Below are positions 11,137 to 23,293 of a stretch of DNA of 64,000 nt, piece after piece; the stretch's first letter is position 1; every line of letters starts with the position of its first letter. The position numbers were made by a program, and so were the translations under genes. Under the pieces are notes generated by a model. That model searched no databases and had not been told where the DNA came from. It worked only from the letters and a program-made list of their open reading frames with translations. This stretch comes from Neoscytalidium dimidiatum (taxonomy: Eukaryota; Ascomycota; Dothideomycetes; Botryosphaeriales; Botryosphaeriaceae): positions 682,001 to 746,000 of the forward strand of contig CM074703.1 in assembly GCA_037367355.1 (NCBI GenBank), written 5' to 3'.

Positions 11137-13140
11137 GGGCCCGGAGAATATCTATGGCTAGTCAACCATCTGCGCTGCATGCAATACACCCACAGGCACA
11201 AAAAAAAGTATAGCAAAGGGCTGCGCTCAAAAAACTGAATGCGCACGCGACCCTGCTGTGCTTTCTTGCCAGCGAACTCGCGTTGACTATAGTTACCTCA
11301 TCCTGGGCCATCTGGACATCAGTCAAGAGACTGACTCTGCGATAGGTCTCAGCACCCTAATCTTTTTCTCTCGATCATACACACGCGGGCGCAGAGAGAG
11401 AGGCGGATTTGTGCCTTAACTCACTCGCTCATGTTCGAGTTCTGCCGATACAGCGGCGTGCCACTGCTCCGGCGCGCTGCAGCCGCATAGCTGTTGCGGC
11501 GGCTCTCGCCAGCGTCCACGTCGGAATCCACCATCATCGGAGTGGCACGTCAGCGCATGTCGTGGAGGGCTGTCGGCGGGTACGTCAAAGGGGGATGCGA
11601 GAGGCGAGGTGTTTGTTTGGCAGGTTTGTGGCGCGACAGCGCTAGCACACGGTGCGCTGGAGATTGTGCCGCGTTCGCCTTATCGCGCGTACTTTTGCCA
11701 TGCATGCTATGAGGTCAGTCAGCACTGTCTACACGAAAACACCAAATATCACGATCAACATGAGAGTCTCCTGAATAGCAGTCATTTAGACTTAATAGTC
11801 AGGAACTCTGAATAGTGGTCACTGTTCTTCTTTTTTTTCTTTCGAAAAAGGTTTCATCTACGCTGATTGTATTGGGAGTGTGCTCTCTCCGCCACATCCG
11901 CACCTGCTGCTCCCGTGCATTATCGCAAAGAAAGGGCCCGTTCCCACATGCACGCATGCGCCTCACACATCTTGGCCACAGTCGACATAAAGGTCAGAGA
12001 TAGCCACATCCCGCACGTGTCCAAACTCCCAACGTAAGCAACACGGCCACGCAATATACAACCACACGTGAACACAGCGTCGCATGAGTGACCTAGTCAT
12101 TTGCAATGCTCAAGTCCACGCTGCAATCCAGATCCTCCCCCTCCAGCAACAGCCCTGCGCAACCCCGCCCTACAACTCCCCTGTCTGCAATTGCACGCCT
12201 GATCGCCCCAACATACCCAGGTCCCAACATGGGCTTTTCCGTGAAAATGCGCAGCGGTACTTTATCGAGAACCCATAAAAATGCCTCTCAGCCGCTACCT
12301 TCTGGGAAAGATCCGGTATCAGGTATACAAGGCGACTAGAAGCTAAAAGCTTCGGATAACTCTCTCTTCCCTACTCCCTACCAACCTCCTCCTCCTCCTC
12401 CTCCTCCTCCTCCTCACGCTAGCCGGACCGTTTCGGGATGCGGAGATCCTGGAAGTAAGCTCCATACTGACTTTCCCCAACCACGTAAACAGAAGAATGC
12501 AACATCCTCCACTCCAGCCCCTCCCGGAATATGTGGGGACGGCCGAGATGTTGCCGCTGGCAAGCAGATGACTTGACATGTTGAAACACTAGCAGTCATG
12601 GTTGTCCGGGGGCGTGGGCGAATCACTAACCACAACAAACATCTAACCCCCATGCCACCGCGGCTCGCGGACAGAGTACCTCGCTGAACGCTCGGAAATA
12701 AAGTAGATACGTACCTCTCCGCATGCTGGTAAACACCACCCGTGTTGTATCAAACCCTGCGCTGGATACCTCGACTCCGCAGTGTACCTGCATCCTGACA
12801 CGCAACCATGGGAACAGTAAACAATCCTCGCAGTCAAAATAATAGCAGAGTTTGTACGAAAACAAATCGGAATCCATTGCCTTAACCCCAGTCGGAGGGG
12901 CGCCGGTTATTGTCGACCGCGCTACCCGACGCATATGCCTCTTGAGTCCAGCCGCGCATGTTTTCCTCCCATGTACGCCTGAAAGCCGCCCTTAGCCGTT
13001 CACTGGAAGCACTAGGAGAGATGGTAATTGGAAATCGGGTTTTGGGCTCTGATTTTCGATTCAAACGATAACACCTTTTTGATGCCTTTAATAAAGAGCA
13101 AAACCCGACCGTTGTGACAACCCGTCCACCTAGAAACCGC
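11137..13140. other. 2-kb intergenic region, no gene recognised
   Basis: This holds the promoter side of the ATPase gene and the 3' side of eS1. It contains a short perfect trinucleotide repeat (listed separately) and pyrimidine-rich tracts near 12361-12420. Short open frames are present but lack family resemblance and splice support. Confidence 0.5.
12385..12414. repeat. (CCT)10 microsatellite
   Basis: Ten perfect tandem CCT units lie in the intergenic region. This is a plain simple-sequence repeat that could be length-variable between strains. Confidence 0.95.
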
Positions 13141-14079
13141 TTAGACGCTCTCCAAAACCGTCTCCTTGAACTCGCGCTCAACCTGTGCTGTCTGTTAGCT
13201 TGACAGACATTTCTTAAATTAGCTTTGTAGATTGCGCATACCTTCTGGCCAGACTCGTCGTGAGAAGACTCGCCGTGGAGAGTGAGGAGGGCACCGAGGT
13301 CGAACTTGGGCTGCTTGAGCAGCTTGACCTTCCTGACGTGGACCTAACCCAGCGGTTAACCATCATTGTACTGCTCCAATCCATCGCGACCCAATCACGT
13401 ACGTTCTGCAGGGGGTAGATGCCCTGAGCAGCCTTCTCGATCTCGCGGCCAATGACCTCGGGGATTAGCTTGGTGGTAAGCTGGGAGAGGGTGCAGCTCG
13501 AGGCCTCGCGCGACATGATCTCGGTCATCTTCTTGCGAATAGCGCGAATCTGGGAGGAGGCGGCGTAGGTGGTCTTGCGAATCTGGTTGGGACGGCGCTT
13601 GGTGAAGGCAATGCAGAAGAGACGGATGAGGTAGTCGTCGGTGGTCTTGACGACAACGTTGGCCTCAATGAGCGACTGCCATTTCCGGACCAGCGAACGG
13701 AGCTTGTCGGAGGTGAAGTCAAGGCCGTGGAAATTGGTCAGGCAGTTCTTGCCCTGGACCTCGTCGACGCGGAGCTTGACCTTGCGGAAAGCGTGGTCCT
13801 CATCCTTCTGGAGATCGGCCAGAGAAACCTCGAAGATGCGGCCCTTAAGCGCATCGTTCGCGTTCTTCAGACCGGTCGTCCGGTTGACGAGGGTCTTGCC
13901 AACACTGCGAATGCGTAAGCGATTGCGATGTAGAGGCTGGAACTGCGTGCGCCGTACTCTCTGATGGCGAAGGTCGAGGGCGCCTTGACGGAGTACCAGT
14001 CCTTCTTGGCGAAGGCATCAGTCCTCTTCTTGATGCCCTTCTTGCCCTTGGACAAACGCTTGTTCTTGCCGACAGCCAT
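13141..14079 (-). CDS. RPS1: 40S ribosomal protein eS1 (S3ae/Rps1)
   Basis: This is a small-ribosomal-subunit protein of 255 residues, matching yeast Rps1A/B in length. Exons are 14079-13958, 13904-13403, 13343-13242 and 13182-13141. It begins [19 protein letters not shown] and contains [38 protein letters not shown] and the C-terminal [13 protein letters not shown]. The first splice is unobvious: the donor GTACGG cuts inside what reads as IREYG, and joining restores the conserved [15 protein letters not shown]. The final coding exon is only 42 bases and encodes a tail ending VLESV. It assembles near the mRNA exit channel in known ribosomes. Ribosomal-protein genes of this kind are strongly growth-regulated, but no control element was pinned down upstream. 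Confidence 0.95.
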
Positions 14080-15369
14080 GGTTGTTTCCGGTGTGTGGTG
14101 TCGGTGCGCGGATGTCGTGGTGGTCGTCGTCGCTGACTGCGGCTTCTGTAACTTGCGAGGCGATAGAATTCGTTCGGTGTGGGCTTCGGTAATCGGCGCA
14201 GGTTATTCCGATAATATTCTGCCGCCTTCCACCGCCCGATATCCACGTGTGGGCCACTGAGGAAGACGCACCCCTTTGCTCCTGGACTGCAATACAAAAC
14301 AGCGCTGCGAGAGCTACCGGATCAACCTCTAGCACTTACAATAGCTTGTATGGAGGTACTGTAAAAGTCAAGAGACTATGTTGAATAAAGTCGTCGACAT
14401 TTACGTGTGAACGACTACTTCGCTACCAAGCGCGGCGTTGCCCGAGAGCAATCTTTTCCGCCGCGCATAGTGACACTCTCGGGCCAAGCCCGGGCTTGTG
14501 GCAACAGTTTGCATAATTTGCATACTTTGCATTGCTGACCACGTGAATTTTCATCAGCCCCGCTGGTGGCAGTGGCGTCAACTGCGCCTCAGTGACTTAG
14601 CAGCGGGTTCCCTGGCGTCCCTCTCACCGGAATCTGACCGGTCGGCGATCTTCAGGCACTTCGCGCGTCAACTGCGTCTTGCACGCGCCGACGGCAGTTC
14701 GAGCAACAAGCAGCTGTTCAGCCGACGGCTTGCACCGGGCGGTGCATTCTCCGCGTTAAGTCGCCGTGCCGTCCCTCATGACATTCAAACTCCGCAGCGG
14801 AAAACTCTGAGCAAGGACCGACACAGGTCGGCTCCGAAGCGACCCCGCCGACAGCCCGTCGTTCGTTCGACGACGTCACGGTTCGCACGATGGATGCACA
14901 ATGTACGTCAAATGGTTGGTTAAGAGAAGCACGGGCGAGGGCTTCCGTGTTTTATTAAAATTTCGTATTTGCGTGTTATGCCAATTGGATGTCGAGCGAC
15001 ATCGTGGGTAATCCTGTCCCAGCCCTGTTCGCCGCGTCCCAGATGATACCAAACCCCTCAAAAGTGCCACAGCTGATTGCTGGGATGGATGATGCACGAT
15101 GCTTGCACAAAACCGTCTGAAAACTCCCAAACGCCGCCTCGGATATCTCCTAGCCTACCGGGATGGCCGAGCAGATACGCAGCCGTCCCGGGAAAAGTCC
15201 CGACCATGGTCCATGCCTGGAATCCGGGTCAAGGATGATGAACGAATAGTCGCGTTTCGCAAATTCTGTCCCGCGACGCGTCGAAGAGGAATGATTGTCC
15301 TGGGAGGATTGAGGCAATCCTTCGGACGTGGAGAGATGTTGCCACTGCGGGCGCAATGCCAACAGCTTC
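14080..15369. other. intergenic, eS1 promoter and small-gene 3' region
   Basis: This is the promoter side of eS1 and, further right, the 3' side of the small gene at 15370-15866. Scattered open frames show no recognisable domain. No RNA gene was recognised. Confidence 0.5.
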
Positions 15370-15866
15370 TCATGTTCTCTCGTCCTGGTAACCATCCTCG
15401 TTCTGACTTGACGAGCAGTACTTCTCGAAGTCGGGAAAGCTGATGTATCCGCCTGCTGCAGCAGTAGTTAGCATGTGGAGCTTTCGATGGCAAGGCGACA
15501 TGCTGACGAACCTTCTTTACTGCCGTGGTGCCAGTAGTCTGAGTCTGAGTTGATGCTTGACCTCTCCTCTGCTGCAGACGTTAGAAAACGTGCAGGAATC
15601 CAGCGGCGAATAGTCCACGTACCAGGAGACTGAGGGGGACTTGTGGGATTTGATGACCTCCGCGAGCCGTTGGAGGCCATTCTGGTGAGGATTGCGGTTG
15701 CCTTGGCCGGGTGCACGCCGGCGTCATGCCTCGAGGCGCACGAGTTATGCGCGGTCAGCGAGGGTGGTGAGACGCCGGGGCTGGAAGGCGTGAGCGGCGA
15801 GCGGCGCGATGAGGGCTGCTTCGGCGTCTGGGACGGAGGCATCTGGATGTAGAACTTGCTCGCCAT
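15370..15866 (-). CDS. small Ser/Pro-rich protein of unknown function, three exons
   Basis: This is a predicted 128-residue protein that becomes visible only after splicing. Exons are 15866-15623, 15571-15512 and 15452-15370, all with GT-AG borders and summing to 387 bases. It starts MASKFYIQMPPSQTPKQ and has a Ser/Pro-rich middle (SRRSPLTPSSPGVSPPSL). A segment with AKATAILTRMASNGSRRSS follows, then NSDSDYWHHGSKEGG. The end is YISFPDFEKYC, a hydrophobic and aromatic patch, before an acidic tail. No signal peptide or membrane segment is visible. Many SP and RRSS sites suggest phosphorylation. I do not recognise the family. The coherent splicing and the phase match across both introns argue for a real gene, possibly restricted to filamentous ascomycetes. 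Confidence 0.7.
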
Positions 15867-17326
15867 GGTGTCGGAGGGCGGACGGGGCGAATATCAAGAA
15901 AGATGTTTGTGTAAGGTGAAGTGTGGAGAGCAGCAGGTGTCCGGCAGCTAATGCTCTGGCGCGGTGGCTTGGGAGGATCTGATAGACTGGCGGGCGGCAG
16001 ATGCGCGCTGGGGATGCAGCCTTGATATGCGGGCACCCGGGAACGCACGCGTTGGATAACCGGTTTTGGCTAGGACCAATGGACGGGAAGCAGCTGGGCT
16101 GGAAGGACGTGGACTTGGTCGCAGGAGCGAGCCTCGGTGCGCTGTCAAACGTTTATACGCGGGCAGGCAGCCGGTGCATAAGCTCTGCTGTGCGGTGTGC
16201 TGTGAGCACGTCTGGCCGGCAGGTGGGGAAGGCCATGCCATCGCGGATGGCGCCCCTCTGGATAATCGCCGTTCCAGAACCCCTGATGACTGGGCTCGGT
16301 GGGCTGCGAGGGCTCCAGCCCGGCCATCATCGGGGAAGCGCCGTCCGTATCGACGGCGGTTCGACGCAACAACTGCCTCGCATTCGGCCGATTTGGCCCG
16401 GCGCCGCAGCGTGTCAGGACTCAGGACTTAGGCTGGCCAGCCTGGTCAGCCCATTCCATTGCCGGGTGCCCGCCAGCATCTCCCATGGGCTCTCGCGGGC
16501 GGCGAGCAAGTGCCACTAGGCTCGATTGCGTTGGCGCCACGGCTTCGAGCCGACCGTCCGCCCGCGCAGCCAGCCTGGTGGTGTGCTGGGGACAAGCCGC
16601 CAGGCAGCGCCCGACACGTAGGGATCCGTCCCCTCAAGCCAACTGCAACCGCACCGAGGCCTGACTCGGATGCCACACGCGTACCTTGGCTGTTGCGCGA
16701 GCCGGTCAGACGACTCGCTTCCATCGCGCTCGACGACGACGTCGCCGCCGCCGCCTCCGCCGCCCGCTCTATCGGAAGCGCGCGCATGTGCTGGAGAACT
16801 GGGTCAGCCTGCTGGACTCTGCCCGCTGGCCGCTGGACCTGTCCGCTGGCCGCTGGTGCTGGCTGCGGCTGTGTACTGCTGGCTGCTCCACGCCCCGCCA
16901 GCTGCCAGCTGCCAGCTGCCAGCTACCAGCCGCCGCCGCCGCCGCCGCGGCACCGCTGCTCACCGGCTTTTGATCGCGCCCATCGACCGCCGCGCTTTTC
17001 GGGCCGGTCCACCAGCGCAAGCGCGGCCATGGGTGTCGTTAAGGTACGCACATCCGCCTTCGCCGGCAGGCTGCAGCTCGAGGCATTGGATCAGCGGATG
17101 CATTATTCTAGTCTCCGCGCTTCCTTCATACAAACTAGCATCTGGCCCGCCAATGCGGCAGCGGCTCCGAGATAGCAGAATCTAAAATCCCACCCATTAG
17201 GATCCATGTGCCTCTCCCCTGTCCTTCCCGTGCGCTCCCCCGCAAAAGAGCAACCGTGCCTCCTCCTCCCCCAGCAGCCCAGCGGCCCAGCGGCCCATCG
17301 CGGCCCCAGCACCAGCGGGGCGCAAA
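15867..17326. other. GC-rich intergenic region with short repeats
   Basis: This region is about 60 percent GC with many long but unsupported open frames, as expected from base composition. A 14-base unit, CCGCTGGCCGCTGG, occurs twice at about 16823 and 16843. A heptamer GCCAGCT is repeated four times from about 16897. Nothing was recognised as a gene. Confidence 0.5.
16897..16930. repeat. tandem GCCAGCT heptamer array
   Basis: Four perfect copies of the heptamer GCCAGCT are followed by a partly matching unit, inside a GC-rich intergenic stretch. It is a short minisatellite, and no function is suggested. Confidence 0.85.
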
Positions 17327-19441
17327 TTAATGCTATCGTTTGTGTGTCAGCGGCGTCGCGCGTCCTCAGCCTGCCTTGTTTTGCACCACTTACATCAACG
17401 TCATCCCATGCACGGCCCTGCACGCTGGCCAGCTCGTCCAGGCTGAGCACCTTTCCTGTTGTGACTGGGGAGCCTGTCAGCCGTTGCACCGCACCACGTG
17501 GAACGCGAGTCAAGCAATGGGAATTGGGATCGCCTACAGTAGCCCGCATGGATCTTCGCGTCAATCTCTACTCGGCTGTCCTCTGGAATCATCTCGTCGG
17601 GGATCGGAACCCGCTCATGAATCGGAATCCCCTGCTCCACGATAGCATCGTGCTTCATGCTGGAGTGTAGTCAGTGCGGAGAGTTCCAGGTAGAGTGCGG
17701 GACGCTTCGAGCTCGGCTTACTTGGACATGCTGAGCATCCTGTCAATCTTGGTGATGCCGAGCCAGTGTAGAATCTGTGCTCCGCGAACGATGCGGTCAG
17801 TCATCACACGACAACAAAGAGAGGCGGGGGCATTTGGTGCTCACATCCGGCATCAGCGCCTGGAAGCGCATGTCCTGCGGTGAGGGTACGTCAGCGAAAG
17901 GATCTGCCGACTAATGGTGTTGCAGATACAAACCTTTACGCCTGCGATGTTTTCCGTACGTTTGAAGTATTCGCTGGCCCCTACCACCAATTAGCCCGTT
18001 TCACGCTATCACCACCTTCCCGATGGGGCACGTACGATCGGTGCCACGCTTGCCTGCCGCCCACAAATTAGCCTTCCCGTCGATCACCATTTGTTTCATT
18101 GAATCGGTGAAACATACGTGCGTTGTAAACTAGGTACTTTGTGACTTCGCCGAGCGCGCGGCCTTCCTTGCGGAAGTAAATCACGACTCCGCTGCCGCCC
18201 TTCTGCGCCTCCTTGACGGCCTCCTCAATGCCGAAGATCAGGTAAGGTCGGCACGTGCATATGTCGGAGCCAAAGACATCACTTCCGTTGCATTCGTCGT
18301 GCACACGAAGCGCTAGCCGGACGTTTGGATCGGACATCTTGGCAGGATCTCCGAAGACGTAGACGGTCAGACCGCCAATCGGAGGCAAGAACAGCTTGAT
18401 ATCTCCTCTAGTGATTAGTTCCGGGTACGACCCGCCCGTCTCCTCAAACAACGTCCTGCGCAGAGTTCCCTCGTCTACGTGAGGCGGCACTGTTAGTTGA
18501 CAGCACATCGGATACCACGCTGACCAGGTCATGTGCTACGCTTACCGATTCCGAATCGCTCGGCTACGCCAGGCAGGTACCAGACAGGCTCGACGGCGAA
18601 CTTCGTGACAGCCAATTCGCCGCTTTCATTGAGACAGATCTTGCCATCCGGAACGAGGCGGCCCTTTCTGACGCTCTCCTCAAGCTCCGGCAGCTTCATG
18701 TGTGCCTTGGTCACCGCTATCGTCGGCCTGATCTCAATGCCCTCCTTACTAATGTATTCGTTGTAAAGCCACGGCGCCAGATGCCCAAGCGGGTCCATCG
18801 ATACGATCTTCTTCGGAACGCTCCATTGGGGAAACGGCCCAATGTTGGCAGCCGGCTCGGTGTTGGTAAAATCGGGCCTGTGGTTGATGTCCAAGTTCTT
18901 GCTTGCGACGGCTAGGGCATGATAGATAGAGTACGATCCACCGTGCGCACCGATTGCTGCAGTCGATGATAAGCTTCGTCCATGCTCAGCCGCATTGACG
19001 CAGTGACGTACCGTTTCTTCTCCTGATGGTGTTGGCATGACGAGAGACAACAACGGGACCGCGCACGGCCGGGTCGACATGGCCCCATTGCATGGGGATT
19101 GGGTCAACGCCAGCCTGGCCGGGGTAGGAGGTCAAGATGATCTTGTTGAGAGACACACTGGACCGGCGGGGCGCCGCTTCGGGCGCACCGGCATCATACT
19201 GTTCACTAACTGCCTTCACGCTCTCGGACGGCTTGGTGTCGTCCTTCTTCGCCGCGGCGGAGGCCTGGCCATTCGCCGCAGCGTCGGCGGTTTCCTGGAC
19301 TTGCTTTATGCCCGCGAGCATGTTGACGCGGCCGTTGATCGCATCAACTTGCGACGAGAGCTGGGCGTTTTCTTGCTGCAGCGTTTTGAGACCGGACAGG
19401 ATCTCACCCAACAGGGCTGAGACGTCTGGATTTGAGGACAT
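17327..19441 (-). CDS. URC1: Urc1, GTP cyclohydrolase II-family uracil catabolism protein
   Basis: Urc1 is a GTP cyclohydrolase II homolog needed for the fungal URC route of uracil degradation; its exact reaction is not settled. The model gives 514 residues in ten exons: 19441-19012, 18956-18546, 18474-18118, 18053-18036, 17980-17934, 17874-17845, 17774-17722, 17659-17538, 17464-17394 and 17332-17327. The N-terminal 60 residues form a coiled-coil-like, Gln-rich segment. The cyclohydrolase core contains AIGAHGGSYSIYHALA, VYVFGD, and a zinc-ligand pattern ECNGSDVFGSDICTC near residues 340-355. VIYFRKEGRALGEVTKYLVYNARK follows. The C-terminus has ALMPDILHWLGITKIDR and ends WDDVDH. The last coding exon adds only His plus the stop codon. 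An in-frame upstream ATG at 19699 would add 86 residues, but its Arg-rich extension looks non-homologous. Its neighbours are ELF1 and a UPRT gene. Confidence 0.93.
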
Positions 19442-19964
19442 GACTGGAAATTTGGGGGAGCTGAGGAGAAGGGGTTGTCGAAGCTGTGGAAGCTGTAGGA
19501 ATCTGGTAGATATGCAGCCCTGCGCAATCGATTGTCCTACTGCTAGAGACCAGGCAATGTATCTAACGCCGACGGGGAAAACAAAGCTGCGCTTATCCGC
19601 GGGGCGATCGGGAGCGCGAGCACGGCGACGGGAGACACGGAAGGGAAAGAAAGAGGCCAGGAGAGACGAGATGCAGGTGGACTGCGGCTCGAGCTGCAAG
19701 GGGCCTTTTGTATTGGTGGCTGGCGCAGATAGAAGCTACTAAAAGCGTCGGTCATGTGCTGACAAGCAGAGGGAGAGACGCGCCGGCGGGGAGAAGCGTG
19801 GCCGGCGGCGCGTACCCCTGCACCTCAAGATAGGGCGGGGGAGCTGTTGCTAGCAGTTCGGCGCTGACCGCCTTGGGCTGACGTACTTGCGTCGAAGCCA
19901 TTCTTTGACAAAGCGCGACCCAACTGCACGCACCTCCGCTCATATCAACCACCACACTGCAGAC
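19442..19964. promoter_or_regulatory. divergent promoter between URC1 and ELF1
   Basis: The 523 bases separate the divergently transcribed start codons of URC1 (minus) and ELF1 (plus), so both promoters must lie here or overlap. No specific factor site was assigned with confidence. Confidence 0.6.
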
Positions 19965-20574
19965 ATGGTGCGATAACAACCCGTCTCCTGCCGCCGCGCT
20001 CCTCGCTCACCGAAACCCCAGGGTAAACGCAAGAAGGCGGCCAAGAAGCCCGCCCAGCCGAAGAAGGTAATTGCTGCCCGCCTCCGTCCTGTCGCCGCCG
20101 CCCGTGTCCCGCATAGCATTTGCGCCGCGCGCACGCACAGTAGCGAACTAACGCACTGTGCGCTCCCAGAAAGAGACGCTCTCTACCACCTTCCAATGCC
20201 TCTTCTGCAACCATGAGAACTCCATCCTAGTGAAGTTGGACAAGAAGGCTGCTATCGGCCACCTTTCGTGTAAGGTGTGCGGCGTGTCATTCCAGTGCAA
20301 TATCAACGGTAGGTCGTATGTGCGCTTGTGTTACGAGTCACACGTTGATTAACATCTTGCCCGTCTAGCGCTCTCCGCTGCTGTCGACGTCTACTACGAC
20401 TGGGTCGATGCCTGCGACGCTGTCGCCGAAGGAGAAGCCGGAGGTGCCAGCGGCAAGACTCTTCGCGAATCCGGATCCATTCCACGAGGACAAAGTGGTA
20501 GCGCCCGCCGCGGCGATGACTTCATCGACGACGACGAGGTCGATGCGGAAGGTGACTATGCAGATGACGATTGA
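19965..20574 (+). CDS. ELF1: transcription elongation factor Elf1, zinc ribbon
   Basis: Elf1 is a small RNA polymerase II elongation factor that helps transcription through chromatin. The model gives 130 residues in exons 19965-19967, 20022-20066, 20170-20308 and 20369-20574. The first coding exon is the ATG alone; joining it to GGTAAACGC produces the expected MGKRKK start, which fixes this otherwise hidden exon. The zinc ribbon uses CLFC and CKVC with the usual spacing, around FNHEN-type and VDVYYDWVDACD motifs. A basic N-terminus (AAKKPAQPKKK) precedes the ribbon. The C-terminal tail is acidic (DDFIDDDEVDAEGDYADDD), as in fungal homologs. The gene shares a divergent promoter with URC1 and converges on the UPRT gene. 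Length and motifs are normal for the family. Confidence 0.92.
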
Positions 20575-21587
20575 GCAAGGCTGGATAAGGGGTGGGATTT
20601 TTCGAAAAGGACGGCTGCATGGTTCCGATGGTCCTCAGGGCAGATAGTCTGCTTAATGGTTGCGCCTATGCATACGGTTTGCAGGTTCTAATAAGATGGC
20701 CTAGCTGGCAAGGGCGGAGTTCAGGCGTCTGGCGGCGGCGGAGATTTTTGACAAAAGCTCTACCGGCATATTAAGGTCCACTCTGGGGCAGTGACGCGTC
20801 ACTGCCCTGCAATAACGAGCAAACATCAGACCTCAGCAAATTATCTTAATAAAATGCTGGATCTCCTAAAAATGTTTACTGATACGCCACTTACGTGATC
20901 ACTTCAAGCTGGTTATGTCCGGTAGGATCGGAAATATTAGGGCTGCCAAATTACATTACATGGTCAATTACAGAAGCCTTTCACAGGACGAAAAGACCGA
21001 GACAAAAGGGTTCGATTATATCAGTAAAGTCACGTCCGAATGACTGCTTCACCTTCCTTTGAAGGCTGTTGCTTCTAGTTGCAATATTTCGCTTGGCTCT
21101 TTAACGAGACCTTGCACATCATACGAGGGATCAGGTGTTCATCTTGCTCCTCCAATCAATTCCCCTACCAGGTTCCTGTTCAAACTGTAGATCTCATTGT
21201 TCGCAGGACCTAGTTCAAAACGTGGAACGGGAAATTGATTCACGCCAAGATCTATCTGCACGACATCGTTTGCCATCTTTCGTGATCCCGATCGCATGCT
21301 TCCGCTTCACCCCGTCCCATTGTCATATAGACCGGGTGTACTTATTATCCAGTATATCCATGCTCCCAAGTCTTTTCCAACCCCTAGTACGCCTGGGTAA
21401 CCAGCTGCTAGCATATTCTCGCATGTGTCCTGATCCAGTAATTATTCGTTCGTCTGGATGATGTACCTTGCGCAAATGTGAACCTGACTGCGGTAGAGCG
21501 TTTCCCAATGAACCAGCATGGCCATACGCTGGCCTTGGAGCCATAATAAGAGAAGTCAGCAGCTATCCAGCCACTCCAACGGTTGGT
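20575..21587. other. intergenic between converging ELF1 and UPRT genes
   Basis: This stretch is AT-rich compared with its flanks, especially 20810-21100. It contains the 22-base perfect palindrome listed separately. No gene was recognised. Confidence 0.6.
20786..20807. repeat. 22-base perfect palindrome centred on ACGCGT
   Basis: Positions 20786-20807 read the same on both strands (GGGCAGTGACG joined to its exact reverse complement). The centre contains the hexamer ACGCGT, the MCB element bound by Mbp1-type factors in yeasts, inside TGACGCGTCA, which also resembles a bZIP site. It lies downstream of ELF1, not in an obvious promoter, so any function is open. Confidence 0.8.
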
Positions 21588-22482
<895 letters not shown>

Positions 22483-23293
22483 TGTGGGCTTGGAAGGGTG
22501 GTAAAAAAAGCTTCGGTAGGGCTGAAGGCGAGCGGACTTGGTCGTTCAATGCGGGCAGGGTTGGATGATCAGCGAGCGAGGAGCTGGGGGAGCAGGAGAG
22601 AGGGTGGAAATCAAGGAGACGGCGGCGGCCGAAGGACGTATATAGCGGGTGCTCTCGAAGCTGTCTCCGTATTAAGGTCGCGCAGCAGAAGCATGGCTAG
22701 AATGGCCGCCGGCGAGCTCCTACGATAACCCTGTCCGTGGGATGCGCAGGGCCAGTGGACCCCACCAGGCGATTGGCCGGGCGGCTAGACCGCATGCGTC
22801 GGGCGGTCAGCAAACCGGGCGGACCCTTTATGCGCCGCGGAGGAGACGATGCGGCTTTGTCTTGGCGCGATTCGGCCGTGCCTTTGTGCCTTGTTCCCAG
22901 CGGCCGCCGCCCAGTCAGCGACTGCGAGCGCATCGCCGCGTGCGCGTCAACAAGCCCCGACCATCAACACCGCCTGCGCCGCATCCTGAATTCGCAACTC
23001 CGGCTAACACCGCACCTGCCGTGACGCACTCGTACCTGCCCCCTCGCCCGACTGACCTGTCGCCTACGCATTCACCCGCTTTTCTCTTCACCTCACGGCT
23101 TGCGCGCATCTCGTTCTCACCTCACGCGATCCTGTATACACCTTCAAAACCACCACGACTGGACTGCTCAACCATTGGGCCGCTTGCAGTCGCGCAGCTA
23201 CCTGCACACTGCAATGACATGCACATCTTGAATATCTGCGCCTCTCAGATCGCTTCCACCTGCGACAGTGCCGCCTCCCACTTTTGGTAGACA
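22483..23293. promoter_or_regulatory. divergent promoter between UPRT and Wapl-like gene
   Basis: These 811 bases separate two divergent start codons. The right half is C-rich and pyrimidine-rich, typical of fungal 5' untranslated leaders. No specific site was assigned. Confidence 0.55.

Noticed and set aside
16459..17175. 238-codon frame in the region between the small gene and URC1
   Set aside because: Ala/Pro/Arg-rich low-complexity translation overlapping other frames of equal length and containing simple repeats.
19442..19699. 86-residue N-terminal extension of Urc1 from an upstream ATG
   Set aside because: Frame is open but the sequence is Arg/Ser-rich and non-homologous to the family start, whereas MSSNPDVSALLGE gives a normal N-terminus.
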